DNA from: Ustilago trichophora
Taxonomy: Eukaryota > Basidiomycota > Ustilaginomycetes > Ustilaginales > Ustilaginaceae
Direction: 5' to 3'
DNA: 64,000 nt
Assembly: GCA_900323505.1 (NCBI GenBank)
Contig: OOIN01000003.1
Span: 310,001 to 374,000, forward strand
Positions 58,438 through 64,000 of this stretch are shown here, in pieces. How positions within the stretch are numbered: the stretch's first letter is position 1; every line of letters begins with the position of its first letter. The notes under the pieces are model-generated. The model was not told the DNA's origin. It searched no databases and saw only the letters and a list, made by a program, of their open reading frames with translations. Made by a program: the position numbers and the translations under genes.

Positions 58438-61065
58438 CTAGTTGAGCTCCACATCGATATCCACATCAATCGCGGTATTCTGTACGCTCGACAGACTCGA
58501 AGCCAATCTATCCGCCGGGTCATTATCCAGTCTAGCCATCTCGATCTCGGACAACAGCTTCTTGATGCCAATGTTCAACTTTCCTTCCTGACCCAATCCT
58601 GCCTGCGCCAGCAGCTGCTGGCATCTCTGAGCCTCGTCTTCGTTGTCAAACAGCTGCATCTGTCGCACAACATGGTCGACGCTCCTCAGCGAGGTGATGT
58701 TGGGAACGCGAATCTCGGCGATAAAGGCGTTGAGCATCTCCATCTCGTGCAGCATGCGTCGATTCGAGGTTGTGGCGAGGACCAATAGGCGCTTGTCTTT
58801 GGGTGGACGCTTGCCGAGCAAGACGGCGAGTGCTTGTAGGACAGAGTTGGAGAATCGAGGACCGATGCGGACCCACTCGACGATTTTCTCAATGTTGTCA
58901 ATGACAATGATCGAGAGCGGCGACTTGTAGGCGTCGTTAAAGACCTTGTTGAGGTAGTTGATTTTCTGGGCGTCGCCCATGCCGATCATGCTTTCGGGGG
59001 AGATGAGCTTGATGAAGGGGTAATCGGATGCGATGGCGATGGTGGCAGCGAGGGCGGTCTTGCCCGATCCTGAGGGACCGTGGAGCAAGACGGTGACCAA
59101 AGGGGTACGCTGCGAGGTGCGTACTTGCTCGACACGTAGGTGACCGTCGCGAAGAATGACATCGATGTGCGGGGCAAAGTGCATGATTCCGTTCTGGACC
59201 ACCTGCGAGAGCTCCTCCTCAGCAACACCAAATGCAGGCTTGACTTCCTCGAGCGCGTTGAGAAAGTCTTGATGCTGCACCTTCATGTTCTCCACATCGT
59301 TCGAGATACCAGCCATGGTGCCCACCTTGACGTGGCGGTTGAAGGCGAACGAGGTGGCCGACTTGATCAGACCGGCAATCTCGGCACCGGAAAAGTTCTT
59401 GGTCAGAGCCGCAAGCTCGTCAATATTGACATCACTGTCCATGACGCCATTGGTGCGCATCTTGCTCGTGTGAATGTTGAGAATTTGGCGACGACCGAAC
59501 TCGTCAGGCAAGCTGACCTCGACGTGCACCTCGAGACGACCGGGACGCAAGAGCGCCTCGTCAATCATGTCGAGTCGGTTGGTCATACCGATGACGAGAA
59601 TGTTGTTGAGCTGCTCTACACCGTCGAGCTTGGCAAGTAGCGTGTTGACCACATTGTCACCTGCCGAGGTGGCACCTGCACCACCTGAACCACGCTGCCT
59701 CACCATGGCATCGAGCTCGTCAAGAATGATGATGTGCAGCTGCGACTCGTCTCCCTTCTCCTTCTGCTCCTTTTCAGCGTCGGCAAAGAGTTTGCGCACA
59801 TTCTCCTCACTTCCACCGACGTATTTGTTAAACACTTCGGGACCGTTGACGATCTTGGGTTCGCGTGCGTTGAGCATCTTACCAATCTGACGAGCCAACA
59901 GCGTCTTACCGGTACCAGGAGGACCGTAGAGGACCATACCTTTAACGTGCTGGATGCCGAGCTTTTCGACAAGGGCGGGTGGGAAGATACGAGAGGCAAA
60001 AGCTCGACGGAAGATGTTAGCAAACTCCTTGTCGAGACCACCTACGCCCATATCCTCGAACTTGAAGTTGGGCTGCAAGATGGCGTTGGGAGGAGGACGA
60101 TTGCGTGACGCCTTGAGCTTGACGCCGCCGTCTGTGGAAGCGGAGAAGTTGACCTGGGTCTGAGCGATCAAAATGCCACGATCGGATCGACTGGGATGAG
60201 ATGCGCCGCCGCTGGGGGGTGCATTCTTGCCGCGCTGTTGGATCTCGTGCAACTCGACAACATCGACGCCCTTGACGGTAGCCGTCAGGTTCATACCCTT
60301 GAACTCAAAGACGAGGAGTTGGCCTGTGGTGAAGATGTGGTTTTCGAAGGCACGCGCAAACACTTTGGCCATCTCGTCGGTGTCGTATGCTTGCGGTGCC
60401 ACTTCGCCTTTACGCAAATAGCCCACCTCGATGTCAATGCTACCGAGGTAGACACTGTTGCCGAAAGCAAACGGATCGTAGCTCTCGGCCTGTACCACCT
60501 GGCCTTGAGCGGAAAGGCCCGCCCACTTTCGTTGCAGCAGCGCAGTACCAAGTGTCCCTGGCTGGATGGATCCTGTAGTGTCGGCCTGAGCAGTGAAGAC
60601 GTACATGCCATCGACGAGCACATATTGGGTCGAGCCCCACTCCTGACCGTTGATGATGAGACAGTTGGACAGAACAAGCTGGTCGGGACACTTGACCACG
60701 AGATGGCCCCCACCCTGCGAGCGTTGGGGAGCAGCCTTCTCCGATCCGTATCCAGCGCCACCAGCTCCTGTCCCACCTGCACCGCCAGAGAATCCTGCTC
60801 CACCTCGGTATCCCGCACCACCAGCACCGCTGCCTGCAAAGCCAGCTCCTCCACCGCCATATCCAGCACCTCCGAAGCCGGCACCTCCACCACCATAGCC
60901 AGCACCGCCTTGACGGCCAGAAGATGCTGAGGAAGAAGTGTACGGGTTGCGTCCATCTCTGTATGGGTCAGAGCTGTCGCCGTATGGGTTGTTGCCTCCT
61001 GCACCACCGCTGACTCTGCCGTAGCCGGCTCCCCCCGATCCACCGCCTCGTAGGAATCCTGCCAT
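58438..61065 (-). CDS. SEC18: Sec18/NSF vesicle-fusion AAA ATPase
   Basis: Single exon, 875 residues from the ATG at 61065 (MAGFLRGGGSGGAGYGRVSG). About 110 Gly, Ala and Tyr-rich residues in repeated GGAGYG units come before the N-domain (LVVKCPDQLVLSNCLIING). D1 has GPPGTGKTLLARQ near 377, ILDELDAMVRQRG, and the RPGRLEVHVE arginine stretch. D2 has GPSGSGKTALAA near 660 and IVIDNIEKI. This is the ATPase that, with alpha-SNAP, pulls apart SNARE complexes after membrane fusion. NSF/Sec18 proteins are usually about 745-760 residues; the extra length is the Gly-rich N-terminus. It is the last gene before the second tRNA-Asn. Confidence 0.93.
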   Translation of the reverse strand: MAGFLRGGGSGGAGYGRVSGGAGGNNPYGDSSDPYRDGRNPYTSSSASSGRQGGAGYGGGGAGFGGAGYGGGGAGFAGSGAGGAGYRGGAGFSGGAGGTGAGGAGYGSEKAAPQRSQGGGHLVVKCPDQLVLSNCLIINGQEWGSTQYVLVDGMYVFTAQADTTGSIQPGTLGTALLQRKWAGLSAQGQVVQAESYDPFAFGNSVYLGSIDIEVGYLRKGEVAPQAYDTDEMAKVFARAFENHIFTTGQLLVFEFKGMNLTATVKGVDVVELHEIQQRGKNAPPSGGASHPSRSDRGILIAQTQVNFSASTDGGVKLKASRNRPPPNAILQPNFKFEDMGVGGLDKEFANIFRRAFASRIFPPALVEKLGIQHVKGMVLYGPPGTGKTLLARQIGKMLNAREPKIVNGPEVFNKYVGGSEENVRKLFADAEKEQKEKGDESQLHIIILDELDAMVRQRGSGGAGATSAGDNVVNTLLAKLDGVEQLNNILVIGMTNRLDMIDEALLRPGRLEVHVEVSLPDEFGRRQILNIHTSKMRTNGVMDSDVNIDELAALTKNFSGAEIAGLIKSATSFAFNRHVKVGTMAGISNDVENMKVQHQDFLNALEEVKPAFGVAEEELSQVVQNGIMHFAPHIDVILRDGHLRVEQVRTSQRTPLVTVLLHGPSGSGKTALAATIAIASDYPFIKLISPESMIGMGDAQKINYLNKVFNDAYKSPLSIIVIDNIEKIVEWVRIGPRFSNSVLQALAVLLGKRPPKDKRLLVLATTSNRRMLHEMEMLNAFIAEIRVPNITSLRSVDHVVRQMQLFDNEDEAQRCQQLLAQAGLGQEGKLNIGIKKLLSEIEMARLDNDPADRLASSLSSVQNTAIDVDIDVELN

Positions 61066-61477
61066 CGTATCGCGTGGACGTATGAAAGACCTATGGGAGT
61101 GCCGAGTCTGCTGAGCTGACCTTTGCTGTACTTGAATCGAGATCGTTTGCTGGAGCTGAGTCCCGGAGTGAATCTGTGATGCGATCAAGCGGCGAAGATT
61201 CGGCCAAGTTTCTTCTACGTCGATCTAAGCAACTAGCAACCAACTCAAGGAGAAGAAGAGTGCTTCGAACTTAGAAGTGATGGAACAGAAGTGTGTGGAG
61301 GAATGAACGGTGGAATTGTGAATGCGTAACTTCCACGTCGAACCAGACACGCTTGTGCAACGCCGTCTGCAACGGGAAGTGAAATCGTGGTCTGTGCAGT
61401 GCTGCACAGCCATCGGCAATTAAGGCTGGAATTTATCAGTATATTAACGCTTATGAAGATTTGCTAGACATGAAAGA
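61066..61477. other. Intergenic upstream of Sec18 and tRNA
   Basis: 5' region of Sec18 (minus) up to the tRNA. The last ten bases before the tRNA (GACATGAAAG) nearly repeat those before the other tRNA copy. Confidence 0.45.
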
Positions 61478-61551
61478 GGCTCCTTAGCTCAGTTGGTTAG
61501 AGCGTAGCACTGTTAATGCTGAGGTCGGCGGTTCGAGCCCGCCAGGGGTCG
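61478..61551 (+). tRNA. tRNA-Asn (GUU), second copy
   Basis: 74 nt, identical to the copy at 25588 over its full length, same strand, anticodon GTT, no intron. Upstream GACATGAAA is shared as well. A T7 terminator follows at about 61559. Confidence 0.95.
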
Positions 61552-62098
61552 GTGATTCTTTTTTTGCTTTTTGCAGTCGTTTCTTCTTTTTTTTTGCGAC
61601 TTCTTTTCCGAGTTTCCTCACTTTCGCTGCTCTCTCTTCCCTCTTTTTTTTCCAATTTGTCTGGAGAACAACATTTCGACTGCATGACAAAGTCCTGGAA
61701 CAAGCATTTTGGGGTGCGTTCGATCTGCTCATCTTGCAGACCTCACAGCTACTGCAACACGTACAATGCGAAGCTTCAGTGCCAATTCCAGTTCATTGTC
61801 AAACAGACTCAGTCCAGTCGACAATCTGTCTGTGCGCGCTTGTCGATCCTCCCAGCCAGTCACTTGCGGGGCAGTCAGCACGATACAACTCTCACAGTCG
61901 CTCAAATCGCAGACTTGGATCACAAACCAAGCCGAAGACGCACAGCCGAAGAAAGAATTGGTTATACAGATCCGATCAAATTGAAGGGTGCAAGTTTGAG
62001 TAGGAAAAGGTTATTTTGAGTGTGTTGGGTAGTACAAAGCAGGTCAAGCCGCACACGCTTTGATACGTGCTGCAGACACATGGGGTAAAGTGAGCTGC
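61552..62098. other. Intergenic
   Basis: Between the tRNA and the 3' end of TCTP. T-rich tracts at the left. A plus-strand open frame crosses the region, but its composition is that of random sequence. No gene seen. Confidence 0.45.
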
Positions 62099-63320
62099 TT
62101 AGATCTTGGTCTCACGGAGACCGTCTTTCCAGAAGACGAGGTAAGGGGTGACACCGTCCTCGCGGTAGTTGAGGAGAGCGACCATTCCCTCGGGGTCCAT
62201 CGACTCGCCGGTGAAGAACTCCCAGTCGCCGAACGAGCCGACGACCTTCTTGGCGAAGGCGGCGGCACCCTTCTCGAAAGCGGGGACACGGTCAGGGTTG
62301 GACTCCTGGAGCTTGGCCTTAACGGCCTTCATGTAGCCCTTGAGGTAAGCGAGGTAGGACTTCTTGTCGAACTGGGTCGACTGGAGACGGAAAGAGTGGA
62401 CAATGTTGATGACCTGCTCGGCACCGTTCTCGAGAGCCTCGGCCTCCTCCTCGGCAGAGGGGTTGCCACCAATGTCGATGTCACCGTCCGAGACGACGAT
62501 CTTGGCAGCGTCGACCTCGTAAACGACGTCGTCGACGAGCTTCATCTCGTAACCGTCCGAGCACATCTCGTCGTTGGCGATAATGTCAGTGTAGAGCTGT
62601 CGTGCGAGGTGAAAGAGTGAGGGACAGAATGAAGTGGAAGTCAGCAAAGATGAACATGCGAAGCTTATGCAGAACTTGCGTGAATCGAGTGCTGCAACAC
62701 TAGTCGAGGATCGAAATGGTACGATGGATATGGGGAAAGCAGTCCGTGCGCACTTGACGCTTGCTCTGCAAGAAACTTGAGCCCAGCCATAGCTCAGGTC
62801 CAAATCCTGAAGAGCGAAGGAAATGCCAGCTCTGCGATCCTTTCGGGACGGCAGAAGGAGCCTTCAAGTTTCCACCTGAGCAATGTTGCTCCGGAGTTAC
62901 CTTTGCCCGGGGATCTCTGCTCCGCAAAGGCCAAGAGCCTCTGTTTTTCCGGGGCATGGATTGCTAAAGAAAAGCCTTCCATGCACCGGAATCGATTGAG
63001 CGCGATTCGATTGAGCCGCTGTCGAAACCAGCTCAGCCCCGAGCTTCAGTCTGGGTCGATAGAGCCAGTTCTTTGAAGCAGAACAGCAAGCGCCTGCTTA
63101 GCAATGTAGCTCCATGGGCCATCCACCGAAGCTGCCAGCTTTGAAGTTCGAAGGCCTTTCGACAACAAAGCGTTGTCTCCGACCATTTGACCGATGGGCC
63201 CGTTTTTTTCTTTTCGAGTAGCATCCGTGTATGAGCGAGTAGGGCATCTTGAAATCCACCGTACAATCCTCCACCAGTGTTGCTGTTCCTTGAAGCACGT
63301 GATTATGATCTTACCTTCAT
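62099..63320 (-). CDS. Translationally controlled tumour protein (TCTP)
   Basis: Minus strand: exon 1 is only ATGAAG (63320-63315). A 718-nt intron (GTAAGA...ACAG, phase 0) leads to exon 2 (62596-62099). The product is 167 residues, the usual family length. LYTDIIANDEMCSDGYEMK, VVYEVDAAKI, NIGGNPSAEE-like IDIGGNPSAEE, NIVHSFRLQSTQFDKKSYLA and EFFTGESMDPEGM identify TCTP/Tma19. It is an abundant cytosolic protein tied to translation and stress, reported to bind ribosomes in yeast. Splitting right after the second codon with such a long intron is unlike the other genes here (introns mostly 75-130 nt) and is typical of strongly expressed genes with regulatory leader introns. Exon 1 was placed from homology and splice sites. 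Confidence 0.85.
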
Positions 63321-64000
63321 GATGACGAATGTGTATTAGGGGATGATACCTGGAATGGTGATGGTATTGAAGCAAGCGGAACTGCCGTTACGGGCAGAGT
63401 TTCGCTTTTCGCACCTCAGCATGCGTTTCTCTCTCACACAGAGTGGCTAGTGCAGAGAGAGTGCGGACGTGCCTGAGCCTGAGCCTGAGCCCAAGCCAAA
63501 AAGGGTTCGAATTCAAGAAGAAAGAAAAAAAAGGAGGGCAAAAATTTGGAAGAACGGCCAACCCACGCAACCCACTCAAAAAGTCTCATTTCAAATATGG
63601 AACAGCTGAATTCAATCTGTGAATACAAACCAACCAAGTCAAGACAGCCGCCAGCATTTCGCGACTTTCTATGCCAAACCGTGCTTCTGCTGCTGCTGCT
63701 GATCTGCGTCGTGTTGGACCCTTCACTCGCGCAGAGACCAACTTTCTCCTTGAAGCCCCAGCAGCCCGGATGCGTTTTGGTCTGGCCTGTTGCCCGCTAG
63801 CACCGCACGTGTTGGCCGACTTGCATTTAATGTTAACGACTTGATGCTAACATCTTTGTAAAGTCGATCAACACCAACACCTCAGAGACACACACACACA
63901 CAACAAAGATCGCCCCTTCAACAGTGCTTTGAAATGCGATGTGATGTGATTCGATTAGCGATGACCATATCGTCTCGAAGAGCCCACAGTTACATACTGT
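63321..64000. other. Window end: TCTP promoter and flank
   Basis: 5' region of TCTP. It includes a CCTGAG hexamer repeat at 63471-63494 and an ACACACACAC tract near 63890. An open frame at 63546 codes a Leu run from CTG repeats and is not taken as a gene. Confidence 0.45.
63471..63494 (+). repeat. (GCCTGA)n hexamer repeat
   Basis: GCCTGAGCCTGAGCCTGAGC, about four units, in the TCTP 5' region. Confidence 0.75.

Noticed and set aside
61516..62019. A 167-residue plus-strand frame overlapping the second tRNA-Asn
   Set aside because: It starts inside the tRNA and runs through T-rich terminator sequence. The composition is random.
62597..63314. Intron-encoded snoRNA in TCTP
   Set aside because: No convincing pair of C and D boxes with flanking complementarity was found by eye on the transcribed strand.
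63546..63800. An 84-residue frame with a Leu-rich stretch that mimics a membrane helix
   Set aside because: The Leu run comes from CTG repeats, and the rest shows no protein-like pattern.

Overview
The window looks like nuclear DNA of a smut fungus (Basidiomycota, Ustilaginales). The genes have few, short GT-AG introns and moderate GC. Many house-keeping proteins carry long Ser/Ala/Pro-rich disordered extensions. The left third is a dense array of small secreted proteins in the style of the effector clusters of grass smuts. The species cannot be told from the sequence alone. No transposon, CRISPR array or bacterial-type feature was seen.

Region 1 (1-19.6 kb) is a cluster of 17 related genes or gene remnants for small secreted proteins of about 130-175 residues, on both strands. 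Nearly all share one design: a signal peptide, a first exon with a Tyr/Leu-Cys and a (A/V)CF motif, one phase-1 intron, and a second exon opening with F-x-(V/L/A), usually ending in a C-x-x-V and a (W/L)C-x-PG motif. Five groups can be seen. Group A: 1-362, 5855, 7123, 7607. Group B: 967, 1838, 11/12-kb and 13-kb genes. Group C: 9522, 10795, 17847, 18970. Group D: 14871 and 16087. Group E: 3157 and 4064. The gene at 8261 stands alone. At least four members are damaged: an exon-2-only remnant, an exon-1-only copy, one with an in-frame TGA, and one with ATG changed to ATA plus an internal TAA. This is a birth-and-death effector cluster. The style recalls the Mig1-type biotrophy-induced proteins of smuts, but that link is from memory and untested.

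Region 2 (19.8-61.1 kb) is conserved chromosome. In order: an Rix7/NVL-type AAA ATPase (-), a REEP/TB2-DP1-HVA22 ER-shaping protein with a long basic tail (-), tRNA-Asn (+), cytochrome b5 in five exons (+), DNA polymerase iota with two C-terminal zinc fingers (+), an unknown low-complexity protein (+), proteasome lid subunit Rpn12 (-), an unknown Ser-rich protein (-), TRAPP subunit Bet3 with a poly-Ala insertion (-), an Axl2-type cadherin-like membrane protein (+), a doubtful small ORF (-), two long disordered proteins of unknown role (+ and -), a mitochondrial Ptc5-type PP2C (-), a DIPP/Aps1-type Nudix hydrolase with a 4-nt first exon (+), and Sec18/NSF (-).

Region 3 (61.4-64 kb) holds a second, identical tRNA-Asn and the TCTP gene (-), which has a 6-nt first exon and a 718-nt intron. 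Genes of regions 2 and 3 stand alone, each with its own promoter. In region 1 the shared core promoters, recurrent upstream CACGGTGG-type motifs and tandem duplication suggest co-regulation, probably during growth in the host plant.
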